Of a DNA stretch of 64,000 bases, positions 44,818 through 55,678 are shown in pieces. The position numbers and the translations under genes are program-made. Position 1 is the stretch's first letter. Every line of letters begins with the position of its first letter. The DNA is from CAIWHR01 sp963809965 (GTDB lineage: Bacteria; Pseudomonadota; Gammaproteobacteria; Burkholderiales; Casimicrobiaceae), in contig CAWELU010000006.1 in the NCBI GenBank assembly GCA_963809965.1, positions 248,001 to 312,000 on the forward strand, read 5' to 3'. The notes under the pieces are model-generated. The model was not told where the DNA came from, searched no databases, and saw nothing but the letters and a program-made list of their open reading frames with translations.

Positions 44818-45638
44818 TTACGGAGATCCACGCATCGACGGGCAAGGCAGCGCGAGCGCCTGCAGCACGTCGCCGGTTCCCGTGTCCTGCACGAACGCGA
44901 CGAGCGTCGGCGCCTTCCCCGCTTCCGCCGGGCGCGGCAGCGCCAGTTCGGCCGCGGCGTCACCCCTTGCATCGACCGGGATGGGGTCGGAAATCGCGCG
45001 CACGACGTGATCGTGAACCAGGCGCTTGCCGGCGTTCTCGCCCGCCTTGACCTCCGAGACGAGTCCGCTTTCGACCAGTGCAACGAGAAGTGCAACGCGC
45101 TGCTTTGGACCGGTCGCCTCGGCTACATGTGCGGTCGCCTTCACGGCGATCGCCTCGGGCGTCGGCTTCGCCTCGAGCATGATGTCGGCACGCGCCGGCT
45201 GTGCACCGACGGTCCCGCGCAGTGTCGCGATGTTCTTCCCGCGCCATGCGGCAAGTTCGCGCCCCTGCACCATCACCTGCGGCGTGTAGACGAAACCGGA
45301 ACGATTCACCCGCATCGCGTCATGTTGGCGTTCGGTGAACGCCGGCTGCGCGAACCGGTCCTTCCAGCCGAGCCGGTCCCAATAGTCGACGTGGAATGCG
45401 AGTGCAACGACGCCCTTGTCAGCTCCCGTCCACCGGGAGCGCGGTGGACAGCCAGCGGTCGGCCGGCGGACAACTGTCGCAGCCCTCGGACGTGTAGAGC
45501 TCGACCAGCGCAACGGTCTCGGCCCCGCTGCTACGCCATGCAGACGGCGCCCTCGGCCGGAGCGCCGGCCAGGGTACCGGAAAGCGCAGTGAGCGCCACC
45601 AGGAACCTTGGTACGCGCCGCCGTTGGGCCGGCAGCAC
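44818..45638 (-). CDS. Exported DUF1223 (thioredoxin-like) protein, two frameshifts
   Basis: DUF1223 proteins have a thioredoxin-like fold with a CxxC site and are usually exported. Here LVELYTSEGCDSCPPADRW is followed by VVALAFHVDYWDRLGWKDRF and TPQVMVQGRELAAW. Two inserted bases (45533 and 45424) split it into three frames. Correction gives about 272 residues from GTG 45638, with a basic N-terminus and a hydrophobic stretch (FLVALTALSGTLAG) that looks like a signal peptide. Start choice is uncertain. It is convergent with fba. Confidence 0.75.
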
Positions 45639-45821
45639 AGATTGTGACGATTCGCGGGTCATGCAAGCCGGAGTCGCGCGTAAACGGGCCCCAGCTTACA
45701 CACCGGTCCATGACAAGTTCGCTGTGCTAGCATCGTGACGCATGCCGGGTGCCGCGAGGTTGCGCGCCGCGGCATTCCGCTCGATCGATAACCAATTGAT
45801 CGCTACAGGAAGGAGGACAGC

Positions 45822-46079
45822 ATGGGCTTCATGGGTCTGGTCTGGACCATCATCGTCGGCCTCGTCGTCGGCATCCTCGCCCGCTGGTTCTATCCCGGTC
45901 CGGTCCCGATGGCGTGGTGGCTCACCGCGCTGCTCGGCATCGGCGGCTCGATCGTCGGTGGTTTCGTCGGCAGCCTGATCTGGCGATCGCCCGACGGCAA
46001 GTTCCATCCGGCGGGCTGGATCCTGTCGATCCTCGGCGCGATGCTGCTGCTCTGGGCCTACAACACGTTCATGGTGTAG
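45822..46079 (+). CDS. GlsB/YeaQ/YmgE-family small membrane protein
   Basis: This 85-residue protein has three hydrophobic spans (LVWTIIVGLVVGILARWF, WWLTALLGIGGSIVGGFVG, and WILSILGAMLLLWAYNTF) and the GIGGSIVGGFVG glycine pattern of the transglycosylase-associated (GlsB) family. The function is not settled; members are often stress-induced. A strong AGGAGG ribosome site lies just before the ATG. It is monocistronic here. Confidence 0.85.
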   Translation: MGFMGLVWTIIVGLVVGILARWFYPGPVPMAWWLTALLGIGGSIVGGFVGSLIWRSPDGKFHPAGWILSILGAMLLLWAYNTFMV

Positions 46080-46160
46080 GTTGCGAGGGGCCGGTCGGCG
46101 CGGTGCGCTGGACCGCACGCACGCGCGACGTACTCCGGCCTTGCGCTGTCCGGGACACCC

Positions 46161-46863
46161 GTGATCGACAAGACGTTCCGACGGCGGCGGCAGCGCTCGC
46201 CGACGTCCACGACGGCGCGACGGTGATGATCGGCGGCTTCGGCACCGCCGGGATGCCCGTCCGAGCTGATCGACGCGCTGATCGCGCAGGGCGCGCGCGA
46301 TCTCACGATCGTGAACAACAACGCCGGCAACGCGCGACTTCGGACTCGCGCTGCTGCTGAAGGCGAAGCGCGTACGCAAGATCGTCTGCTCGTTCCCGCG
46401 CCAGGTCGACTCGTGGCATTTCGACGCGCTCTACCGCGCCGGAGAGATCGAGCTGGAACTCGTCCCGCAGGGCAATCTCGCCGAGCGCATACGCGCCGCG
46501 GGTGCGGGCATCGGCGCGTTCTTCACGCCGACCGGGTACGGCACGCTTCTCGCGCGAGGGCAAGGAAACGCGCGTGATCGACGGCCGTCCCTGCGTGCTC
46601 GAGTACCCGATTCACGCCGATTTCGCGCTCGATCAAGGCGCTGCGCGCCGACCGCTGGGGAAATCTCGTGTACCGCAAGACGGCGCGCAATTTCGGCCCG
46701 ATCATGGCGTCGGCGGCGAAGTGCACGATTGCCCAGGTGCGCGAGGTCGTGCCGCTGGGCGCGCTCGACCCGGAGGCAATCGTCACACCGGGAATCTTCG
46801 TACACCGTGTCGTCGCAATCGACGAAGAGGCGGCGCGTGCGACGCTTCGGGGGCGCTGCGTGA
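46161..46863 (+). CDS. pcaI: 3-oxoadipate CoA-transferase subunit A, heavily frameshifted
   Basis: PcaI with PcaJ moves CoA from succinyl-CoA to 3-oxoadipate. Joining the frames yields VMIGGFGTAGMP, SELIDALIAQGARDLTIVNN, KIVCSFPRQVDSWHFDALY, LVPQGNLAERIRAAGAGIGA, FFTPTGYGTLL, RVIDGRPCVLEYPIHADFAL and WGNLVYRKTARNFGPIMA. That takes six corrections: extra bases near 46257, 46333, 46554, 46631 and 46850, and one missing base near 46175. The corrected gene has 232 residues, as usual. Its stop overlaps the pcaJ start by 4 bp (GTGA). The indel density is the highest in the window, so a true pseudogene cannot be excluded. Confidence 0.7.
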
Positions 46864-47519
46864 CGAACCCCTCGGTGCCGCGATTCACGCTCGAGCAGAT
46901 GGCCGCGCGCGTCGCCCGCGACATTCCCGAAGGTGCGTACGTGAACCTGGGCATCGGATTGCCGACCATGGTCGCGAATTTCCTGCCGCCGGAGCGCGAG
47001 ATCATCCTGCATACGGAGAACGGCCTCCTCGGGATGGGGCCGGCGCCGGCGAAGGGCGCCGAGGATCCCGATCTCATCAACGCCGGCAAGCAGCCGGTGA
47101 CGGCGCTGCCGGGCGCCTCGTATTTCCACCACGCCGACTCGTTCGCGATGATGCGCGGCGGCCATCTCGATCTGTGCGTGCTCGGCGCCTACCAGGTGTC
47201 GGTGGCCGGCGACCTTGCGAACTGGCACACGGGAGAGCCCGATGCGATTCCCGCGGTCGGGGGCGCGATGGACCTCGCCATCGGCGCAAAGCGGGTGTGC
47301 GTGATGATGGAACACCTCACCCGGACCGGCGAGAGCAAGATCGTGCCGCGCTGCACGTACCCGCTGACCGGTCTTTCCTGTGTCGACCGGATCTACACCG
47401 ACCTGGCCGTGATCGACGTCACCGCCGTCGGACTCGCGGTCCTCGAAATGGCGCCCGGCCTCGATCTCGGCGAGCTTGCGCGGCTCACCGGCGTGCCGCT
47501 GGCGATGGCCGGGACCTGA
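46860..47519 (+). CDS. pcaJ: 3-oxoadipate CoA-transferase subunit B
   Basis: The 219-residue subunit carries the glutamate that forms the CoA thioester, in the conserved LHTENGLLGMGPAPAKGAED block. Other family segments are GAYVNLGIGLPTMVANFLPP, HHADSFAMMRGGHLDLCVLG, GDLANWHTGEPDAIPAVGGA and RIYTDLAVIDVTA. GTG 46860 overlaps the pcaI stop, and the frame is intact, in contrast to its neighbours. pcaF follows 17 bp later, giving the order pcaI-pcaJ-pcaF. Confidence 0.9.
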   Translation: MTNPSVPRFTLEQMAARVARDIPEGAYVNLGIGLPTMVANFLPPEREIILHTENGLLGMGPAPAKGAEDPDLINAGKQPVTALPGASYFHHADSFAMMRGGHLDLCVLGAYQVSVAGDLANWHTGEPDAIPAVGGAMDLAIGAKRVCVMMEHLTRTGESKIVPRCTYPLTGLSCVDRIYTDLAVIDVTAVGLAVLEMAPGLDLGELARLTGVPLAMAGT

Positions 47520-47536
47520 CCTTGGAGACAGACGGC

Positions 47537-48746
47537 ATGACCACCGACGCTTTCCTCTGCGATGCGATCCGCACTCCCTTCGGCCGCTACGGCGGCGCGC
47601 TCGCGTCGGTGCGCACCGACGATCTCGCCGCGCTGCCGATCAGGGCGCTCATGGAGCGCAATCCCGCGCGTCGACTGGGCCGCCGTCGACGACGTGATCT
47701 ACGGCTGCGCCAATCAGGCGGGCGAGGACAACCGCAACGTCGCGCGCATGGCGCTGCTGCTCGCGGGCATCCCGCAGGACGTGCCGGGCGCGACGATCAA
47801 CCGCCTGTGCGGCTCGAGCATGGACGCGATCGCCATCGCGGCGCGCGCGATCAAATGCGGCGAAGCCTCGCTCGCCATCGCCGGCGGCGTCGAGAGCATG
47901 ACGCGCGCGCCGTTCGTCCTGGCGAAGGCGGACAGCGCGTTCTCGCGCACCGCGAAGATCGAGGACACGACGATCGGCTGGCGTTTCGTCAACCCGCTGA
48001 TGAAGGCGAAATACGGCATCGATTCGATGCCCGAGACCGCCGAGAACGTCGCGCAGGAGTTCGGCATCGCTCGCGCCGATCAGGACGCTTTCGCGCTGCG
48101 CAGCCAGCAGCGCGCGCTGGCGGCGATTGCCGCCGGCCGCATGGCCGAGGAGATCGTCCCGGTCACGCTGCCCGTCGAAGAAAGGGCGATCCGACCGTCG
48201 TCGCGCGGGACGAGCATCCGCGCGAGACCACGCTCGAGTCGCTCGCCAAGCTGAAGGGCATCGTCAAGCCCGACGGCAGCGTCACCGCCGGCAATGCCTC
48301 CGGCGTGAACGACGGCGCGTGCGCGGTGCTGATCGCCTCGGCCGATGCCGCGAAGCGCCATGGCCTGACGCCGCGCGCGCGCATCGTCGCCGCCGCCGTT
48401 GCCGGCGTCGCGCCGCGCATCATGGGCTTCGGTCCCGCGCCGGCCATGCGCAAGGTGCTCGCCAAGGCCGGGTTGCGACTCGCCGACATCGACGTCATCG
48501 AATTGAACGAGGCCTTCGCCGCGCAGGCGCTGGCGGTGACGCGCGATCACGGCCTGCCCGACGACGCTTTCGCAGGTCAATCCGAACGGCGGCGCGATCG
48601 CGCTGGGCCACCCGCTCGGCGCGAGCGGCGCGCGGCTCGTCACCACGGCCATGTACCAGTTGCATCGCACGGGTGGGCGGTATGCGCTGTGCACGATGTG
48701 CATTGGCGTCGGACAAGGCATTGCGCTGGTCATCGAGCGTGTCTAG
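47537..48746 (+). CDS. pcaF: 3-oxoadipyl-CoA thiolase, frameshifted
   Basis: PcaF (close to PaaJ) cleaves 3-oxoadipyl-CoA to succinyl-CoA and acetyl-CoA, the last step of the beta-ketoadipate pathway. The opening FLCDAIRTPFGRYGGALASV, active cysteine in NRLCGSSMDA, TTIGWRFVNPLMKAKYG, VIELNEAFAAQAL, NPNGGAIALGHPLGASGAR and final CTMCIGVGQGIALVIERV are all present. They lie in three frame changes: extra bases near 47664 and 48569, and one missing near 48182 in an A-run. Corrected length is 402 residues. GGAG precedes the ATG. Confidence 0.87.
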
Positions 48747-48854
48747 GACGTTCGACCAACCGAAGGAAGTCCCGGCCCGCGACGATGCCGGAACAGCGTC
48801 GCCCGTTTGTCGAGTTGCGATGCCGCCAAGCGCATTGAAGTCGAAGCCCTCGCC

Positions 48855-49814
48855 ATGATTCCGCTCGCCGAGCTCGAGGCAGCCGCGAGCATCGTCTACG
48901 CCGCGATGCTGCCCACTCCGCAGTACCCGTGGCCCCTGCTTGCCGGCCGGGCAGGGCGCGAGGTGTGGGTGAAGCACGAGAACCACACGCCGACCGGCGC
49001 ATTCAAGGTGCGCGGCGGGCTCAACCTCTTGGCGCAGCTCGCAGCCGTCCGCCCCGCCCTCCCCGGCATCATCAGCGCAACGCGCGGCAACCACGGACAG
49101 AGCATGGCGTACGCCGCGCGTCGCCACGGCCTGCGTTGCGTGATCGTCGTCCCGCACGGCAATTCGCTCGACAAGAACGCCGCGATGCGGGCGTTCGGCG
49201 CCGAGTTGATCGAGTTCGGTCGCGATTTCGACGAGGCGCGCGAGCATGCCGCGGGTCTCGCCCGCGAGCAAGGACTGCACTTCGTCGGGCCCTTCGCGCG
49301 CGAGCTCGTCGCGGGCGTGGGCACCTACGCGCTCGAACTGTTGCGCGCGGTCCCGGCCCTCGACACGGTCTACGTGCCGATCGGCTGCGGGTCGGGCATC
49401 TGCGGGTTGATCAGCGCCCGCGACGCACTTGGGCTCAAGACCGCGATCGTCGGCGTCGTCTCGGCGAATGCGAACTGCTACGCGCAATCGTTCGTGGCGC
49501 GACGGCCCATCGAAACCGGGAGCGCCGAGACGCTGGCCGACGGGATGGCCGTGCGCGTCCCGGTGCCGGCGGCGCTCGATGTCATCTGTCGTGGCGCGGC
49601 GCGCATCGTCGAAGTGACCGACGCCGAGGTCGAGGACGCGATGCGCGCCATGTTCACCGATACGCACCAGATCGCCGAGGGCGCCGGCGCGGCGCCGCTT
49701 GCGGCGCTCCTGAAGGAAGGCGATCTCGCCGGGCGCCGCGCGGCCGTGATCCTCTCCGGCGGCAACATCGACCGCGACGCCTACTCGCGTGTCCTCGCCG
49801 GAGGCTGGACGTAA
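48855..49814 (+). CDS. Threonine dehydratase-family PLP enzyme
   Basis: This 319-residue fold-type II PLP enzyme resembles threonine/serine dehydratases, which deaminate hydroxy amino acids to oxo acids. The cofactor lysine lies in TPTGAFKVRGGLNLLAQ (about residue 53). SATRGNHGQSMAYAARR and the phosphate loop IGCGSGICGLISARD follow. There is no C-terminal ACT-like regulatory domain, so it is the catabolic or accessory type rather than IlvA. ATG 48855 was chosen as the last before conserved sequence. It lies convergent with the aldehyde dehydrogenase gene. Confidence 0.87.
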   Translation: MIPLAELEAAASIVYAAMLPTPQYPWPLLAGRAGREVWVKHENHTPTGAFKVRGGLNLLAQLAAVRPALPGIISATRGNHGQSMAYAARRHGLRCVIVVPHGNSLDKNAAMRAFGAELIEFGRDFDEAREHAAGLAREQGLHFVGPFARELVAGVGTYALELLRAVPALDTVYVPIGCGSGICGLISARDALGLKTAIVGVVSANANCYAQSFVARRPIETGSAETLADGMAVRVPVPAALDVICRGAARIVEVTDAEVEDAMRAMFTDTHQIAEGAGAAPLAALLKEGDLAGRRAAVILSGGNIDRDAYSRVLAGGWT

Positions 49815-49834
49815 CCCATCACCGCCGCGCCGGG

Positions 49835-51427
49835 TCAGGACCGCCGCACGCGCGTCTGCGACTGCTCGCGCAGATACTGCTGAACGTAATAGAGCGACCC
49901 GCCCGCCTTGCCGGTGGAGCCCGAGCCTTTCCAGCCGCCGAACGGTTGATAGCCGGGCCACGCGCCGGTCGTCGCGCCCTGCGGGCGATTCGCGTAGCAG
50001 ACGCCGGCTTCGATCTCGCCGAAGAAGCGCTCGGTTTCCGCGGGTGAGCCGTAGAACCCGGCGGTGAGCCCGTAATCGCCGGCGTTGGCGTGCGCAAAGG
50101 CTTCGGCGAGGTCCGTCGACCGGCGCGGCCAGCACGAACGGCACGAACAGCTCGCGCTGCCAGAGCGGATGGTCGAGCGGTGCGCGCGCGATCGTCGGCG
50201 CGCAGAAGTATCCGTGCGCGAGATCGCCGCGATCGAGTCGCTCGCCGCCGTGCACGATCACGCCGTCCGGGTGCGCACGGATCTGCGCGGCGGCGTCCTC
50301 GTAGCGCGCTAGTGCGGCGGCGTCGATGACGGGTCCCATCCAGTTCGCGCGCTCGGTCGGGTCGCCGATCGCAATCCGCATCGCGGCGCCGTGCAAGCGC
50401 GGCGACGAAATCGTTGAATACCGTGTGCTCGACGTAGACGCGCGAGCAGGCCGAGCATTTCTGCCCGGAAAGGCCGAATGCCGAACGCGTGACGCCGAGC
50501 GCCGCGTCGTCGATGTTGCCGTGCCGGCTGACGATCGCCGCGTTCTTGCCGCCCATCTCGACGATGCATGGCCGCGGCCAGCGCCCTTCGGCGAACGTCC
50601 GATGGAGATGCATGCCGACGGCGTAGGAGCCGGTGAAGGTGACGCCGGCGACATCCGGGTGACGGATCAGCGCTTCGCCGAGCGAGGTCCCGGGACCCGT
50701 CACGTAGTTGAAGACCCCGGACGGCAGACCCGCATCGCGAAACGCATCCGCCAGGAGCCGGCCGCTCCACGGCGGTTGCCGACGCCGCCTTGAAGACGAC
50801 CGTGTTGCCGGCGACGAGCGCCGCGCCCGAAGGGCCACCTGAGAGCGCAAACGGGAAATTGAACGGCGCGATCACGAGCCATACGCCGTGCGGCTTCAGC
50901 ACACTCGCGTTCTCGCTTGCGTAGCCCGCCACCGGGTCGCTCGCCATCGGCCGGACATAGCCGTCGTTGGCCTCCATCTGATCGCAGTAGTAGGCGATCA
51001 GGTCCGCGGTCTCCTGCGCTTCGCCCAGCGCCTCCATCCGGTTCTTGCCGACCTCGAGGGCGAGCACCGCGCCCAGGTAGTAGACGCGCTCCTCGATGAG
51101 GGCCACCGTGCGCCGGAGGAGCGCAACCCGTTCGCGCCACGGTGTCCTCGCCCAGCCGGGAAACGCCCGCTGCGCGGCCGCTACCGCCGCATCCGCTTCG
51201 GTCGCCCCGCCGGCCTGGAAGCGGCCCAGCACGAATCGCGTGTCGATCGGGCTCCTTGCCTCGAAGCGGCGCAGCGCGCGCTCGTTACCCTCGCCGATCA
51301 GCATCGCGTGCTCGGCGCCGATGTGCGGCCGGATAGCGGCCAGCGCCGCCTCGAAGCGCGCGTGGAGCTCCGCCGGCGGATCGAACATCGTCGAGTACGT
51401 GAGCTTGAACGGGGTCGGCGCGGACAT
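49835..51427 (-). CDS. Aldehyde dehydrogenase, glutamate-semialdehyde/P5C dehydrogenase-like, three frameshifts
   Basis: The enzyme oxidises an aldehyde with NAD(P). Joining the frames gives FARSPIDTRFVLGRF-type N-terminus, VIAPFNFPFALSGGPSGAAL, VAGVTFTGSYAVGMHLHRTF, the catalytic glutamate in PCIVEMGGKNAAIVS, the cysteine in FGLSGQKCSACSRVYVE, and PFGGWKGSGSTGKAGG near the end. Extra bases near 50773, 50395 and 50114 break it into four segments. Corrected length is 529 residues. The extended N-terminus and QKCSACSRVYVE favour the 1-pyrroline-5-carboxylate dehydrogenase group. The substrate is otherwise open. Confidence 0.83.
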
Positions 51428-51452
51428 GGCGAGACTCACCGCCAAATGCTTC

Positions 51453-52052
51453 CTACACGAGATCGGCGGCGGGACCGAGTATCTGCTCGCGCAGCTCGCG
51501 ATAGCGCGGCAGCTGTGGCGGATAGACGCAGACGTACTTCACCTGCGCCGCCTGCAGGCAGCGCTGCTTGATGATCTCGAGCTTCTGGTCGCGCGGATTG
51601 ATGACCGCGTCCGGCTCCTTCGCGTCGACGATCGCGAGGATCGTCATGTCGCGGTCGCAGATGACAAAACCGACGTGCTGGTTGGCGATCTTGCGGAACG
51701 CGCGCAACCGCTCCATCCCCTGCGGGCCGATCTTGACCTGCAGCACGTCCGAGAGGCGGACGCGCGCGAAGATCTCGTGCCGCGGGAACGCGGCCTTGAG
51801 CAGCAGGAAGACGATACCCTCCGCCTTGCTCAGGAACCGCGAACGCAACAGATAAAGTCCGGGCAATTCGGCCGACGACAGCAGCCGCGTGGTCTCGCCC
51901 TCTGTCCATTGCGCCACCGTAGCCGGGTCCTCGGTGCCCGGCTTGGGTCCGCCCCCTTCCGCGCGGCGGCGTCGTAGAAGTCCGTATCCGATCGCAACGA
52001 CGAGCGCGCCAATCGCAAGGACGAAGAGGAGGAGTCCGGAATTCACGGTCAT
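51453..52052 (-). CDS. DUF2726 membrane-anchored protein
   Basis: This 199-residue protein has one N-terminal span (LLLFVLAIGALVVAIGYGLL) and a soluble domain with a nuclease-like pattern typical of DUF2726: LYLLRSRFLSKAEGIVFLLL, VRLSDVLQVKIG, VGFVICDRDMTILAIVD and KLEIIKQRCLQAAQVKYVCV. The domain is distantly related to restriction-endonuclease folds (CDRDM and VDAKEPDAV supply acidic residues), but no activity is shown. It sits 25 bp upstream of the aldehyde dehydrogenase on the same strand. Confidence 0.8.
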   Translation of the reverse strand: MTVNSGLLLFVLAIGALVVAIGYGLLRRRRAEGGGPKPGTEDPATVAQWTEGETTRLLSSAELPGLYLLRSRFLSKAEGIVFLLLKAAFPRHEIFARVRLSDVLQVKIGPQGMERLRAFRKIANQHVGFVICDRDMTILAIVDAKEPDAVINPRDQKLEIIKQRCLQAAQVKYVCVYPPQLPRYRELREQILGPAADLV

Positions 52053-52371
52053 CGATGCTGTGGCCTTCCGCTCGCCAGGCGCGGTGATGCCGAGTGTCCG
52101 GGCATCGGGGGCCGTGATTGCTTACGCTGGCGGCTGCGCGGCTAGTCTAATGCATTTTCCGAAGTGACCGCCATCGGTGCACCTCGAAGAGCGTTTCAAA
52201 TTCGCCACCGATCTTGCATTCGGGAAGGACGATGCGCTCGAATCGAGCGCTTTCCTGCAGCACGCTTGGAAAAAAAGCCCGGCACGAGGCCGGGCTTTGC
52301 ATTGCTGCATGGAGCAGATGAGCGATCGTTGTTGCTTTCTGATCCCTGATCCCTCTCCTCTGATACCTGGA
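52053..52371. other. Intergenic region between the DUF2726 gene and groEL
   Basis: The only clear feature in these 319 bp is the groESL terminator at 52268-52299. The rest, upstream of the DUF2726 gene, should hold its promoter, but no convincing element was found. No gene was recognised. Confidence 0.5.
52268..52299 (-). terminator. Terminator of the groES-groEL operon
   Basis: On the minus strand AAAGCCCGG and CCGGGCTTT form a hairpin with a 7-nt loop, followed by a run of seven Ts. It lies about 75 nt beyond the groEL stop. Confidence 0.85.
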
Positions 52372-54025
<1,654 letters not shown>

Positions 54026-54065
54026 ATCGATTCTCCTGAATGCTTTTGAGCGGTGGGCGGGACGA

Positions 54066-54353
54066 TTACTCGACGATGCCGATGATGTCGTCTTCGCGCA
54101 TGTGGAGCAGATCCTGCCCATCCATCTTGAATTCCTGCCCCGAGTACTTGCCGAACAGCACCTTGTTGCCCGGCTTCACGCCCATCGGGACGAGCTTGCC
54201 GCTGTCGTCGGTCTTGCCAGGGCCGGCGTAGACCACTTCGCCTTGCGAAGGCTTTTCGGCTGCAGTGTCGGGAATGACGATGCCGCCGGCCGTTTTCCGC
54301 TCTTCTTCAAGCCGCTTAACGATCACGCGATCGTGCAATGGACGAATCTTCAT
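54066..54353 (-). CDS. groES: Co-chaperonin GroES
   Basis: The 95-residue lid protein of the GroEL cage has the standard form: MKIRPLHDRVIVKRLEEERK, the mobile loop TAGGIVIPDTAAEKPSQGEV with its hydrophobic IVI, and KVLFGKYSGQEFKMDGQDLL. It is the first gene of the operon, 40 bp before groEL. A sigma-70-like promoter and a CIRCE site precede it. Confidence 0.97.
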   Translation of the reverse strand: MKIRPLHDRVIVKRLEEERKTAGGIVIPDTAAEKPSQGEVVYAGPGKTDDSGKLVPMGVKPGNKVLFGKYSGQEFKMDGQDLLHMREDDIIGIVE

Positions 54354-54467
54354 GGTAAGTGCTCACTCCTAATGGTAAGTTCGTTGCGTATCAGTCGCTT
54401 GTTCAGCCGGCCTGGGATCTGGCGGCTGTTTGGACGTCGCGTCGGCCAGAGCAAATGCCTATCTCTG

Positions 54468-54494
54468 TTAGCACTCGTCCTTAGCGAGTGCTAA
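54468..54494 (-). promoter_or_regulatory. CIRCE operator (HrcA binding site)
   Basis: TTAGCACTC, a 9-bp spacer and GAGTGCTAA form the complete CIRCE inverted repeat with no mismatch. HrcA bound there would repress groESL until heat shock. It lies 115-141 bp before the groES ATG, just after the -10. No hrcA gene is in the window. Confidence 0.97.
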
Positions 54495-54522
54495 TCATAG
54501 GGAGAAGGTCCTCGGAAATCAA
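54494..54522 (-). promoter_or_regulatory. groESL promoter
   Basis: On the minus strand TTGATT (54517-54522) and TATGAT (54494-54499) are exactly 17 bp apart, directly upstream of the CIRCE element. CCCTAT near the -10 might also serve the heat-shock sigma factor, but no clear sigma-32 -35 is seen. Confidence 0.65.
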
Positions 54523-54801
54523 CCCCCGGGCTCCGCCCGAGGCAAAAAAAATCCAGCTTCCAACCTTCGGCTCCTGGTCGGTGGCTGGGGAGGAACCGGT
54601 TGGCGCGCCGGGCGGGGGCGACCCGGACGCGGCCGCGAGGACATCCGGCAATGCCGGATGACCCGATTACAATGGCAGGGGGCGCCAAGAGTCGTTACCC
54701 CGCGGCCCGCCGGGCTGGCGCATCCAAGCAGGAACCCTGCCCCACGCACCGGACCGAGCTCCCCGCGATATCCAGCCCCTGTCCGCCGCCTCGATCCCGC
54801 C

Positions 54802-55602
54802 ATGGTTGATCCACCCCCTTCGCGCCCGCCCGCTTCGATCCTGACCCCTGCTGCCGACGGGGAAGGCGAATTTCCGGTGGAGGGCCGCGTCGTCACCGCC
54901 GGTCGCGGCACCGCTTGGTGGGGCGACGCGTGGCGTCTGTTCACCGCGTCGCCGTGGATCTGGATCGCGATCACGGTCCTGTTCATCGCTTTCGTGGTGA
55001 CGCTCGGGTTCATTCCGGTGCTGGGTTCGCTTGCCTCCACCGTGCTCGCCCCGGTGTTCGCCGGGGGCCTGTTCGCGGGCTGCCGCGCACTCGATCGCGG
55101 CGGGCCACTCACCGTCGGCCATTTGTTCACCGGCTTTGCCGACAGGCTCGGTCCGCTCGTCATCCTCGGTCTACTGTACCTCGCGGGGTCGTTCGTGATT
55201 GCCGTCGTGTTCGTCGCCCTGCTGCTCGGCGTCGTCGGGGTGAGCGGCATCTCCGCGCTGCTGACGGGTGATGCGACGCAGGCCGCGGTCGCGATGCTGG
55301 CGACCCTGGGTTTCGGCGCCCTGGTCGCCGCGCTCGTCGTGATGCTGCTCGGAATTCCGCTGTTGATGGCGTTCTGGTTCGCGCCGGCGCTCGTCGCCTT
55401 GCGCAACGACGAGCCGTTTGCCGCCATGAAGACGAGCTTCGGCGCGTGCCTCGCCAACACGCTTGCGTTCCTGGTCTACGGACTCCTGGGAATCGCGTTC
55501 GCGATCGTGGCGTCGATTCCGCTCGGCCTGGGCTGGATCGTGCTGGCGCCCGTGACCGTGGCCAGCATCTACACCAGCTACAAAGACATCTTCGGGGACT
55601 GA
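54802..55602 (+). CDS. Multi-pass membrane protein (BPSS1780-like family)
   Basis: This 266-residue protein has a hydrophilic N-terminus (to about residue 45), then about six hydrophobic spans starting with SPWIWIAITVLFIAFVVTLG and including VFAGGLFAGCRALDRG, FVIAVVFVALLLGVVGV and LGWIVLAPVTVASIYTSYKD. The W-G-D-A-W-R-L-F motif before span 1 and the YTSYKDIF ending match a family common in Burkholderiales. A paralogue lies at 60694-61536. No transport or enzymatic motif was seen. ATG 54802 was chosen; an ATG is also available at 54658. Confidence 0.8.
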   Translation: MVDPPPSRPPASILTPAADGEGEFPVEGRVVTAGRGTAWWGDAWRLFTASPWIWIAITVLFIAFVVTLGFIPVLGSLASTVLAPVFAGGLFAGCRALDRGGPLTVGHLFTGFADRLGPLVILGLLYLAGSFVIAVVFVALLLGVVGVSGISALLTGDATQAAVAMLATLGFGALVAALVVMLLGIPLLMAFWFAPALVALRNDEPFAAMKTSFGACLANTLAFLVYGLLGIAFAIVASIPLGLGWIVLAPVTVASIYTSYKDIFGD

Positions 55603-55678
55603 GCCGCGGTCATTGTCGATCCTAGCCGCGTTGCGGCGGGGCCGGAACCGCCGGGCGGGAAAATCGACCCTGATCCCC

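Larger units (their letters stand above)
54354..54801. other. Divergent control region between groES and a membrane-protein gene
   Basis: These 448 bp contain the groES promoter and CIRCE site (54468-54522). On the plus side, TACAAT near 54666-54671 could serve the membrane-protein gene. The rest (54523-54660) is GC-rich without recognised features. No gene was found. Confidence 0.4.

Noticed and set aside
46161..47519. A natural fusion of pcaI and pcaJ
   Set aside because: The apparent in-frame joining disappears if the extra G in the GGGGG run near 46850 is removed. A stop then overlaps a GTG start, as usual for two subunits.
48495..50654. A long minus-strand frame over the thiolase and dehydratase
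   Set aside because: Only the part corresponding to the aldehyde dehydrogenase (about 50115-50395) is real. The remainder is shadow sequence.
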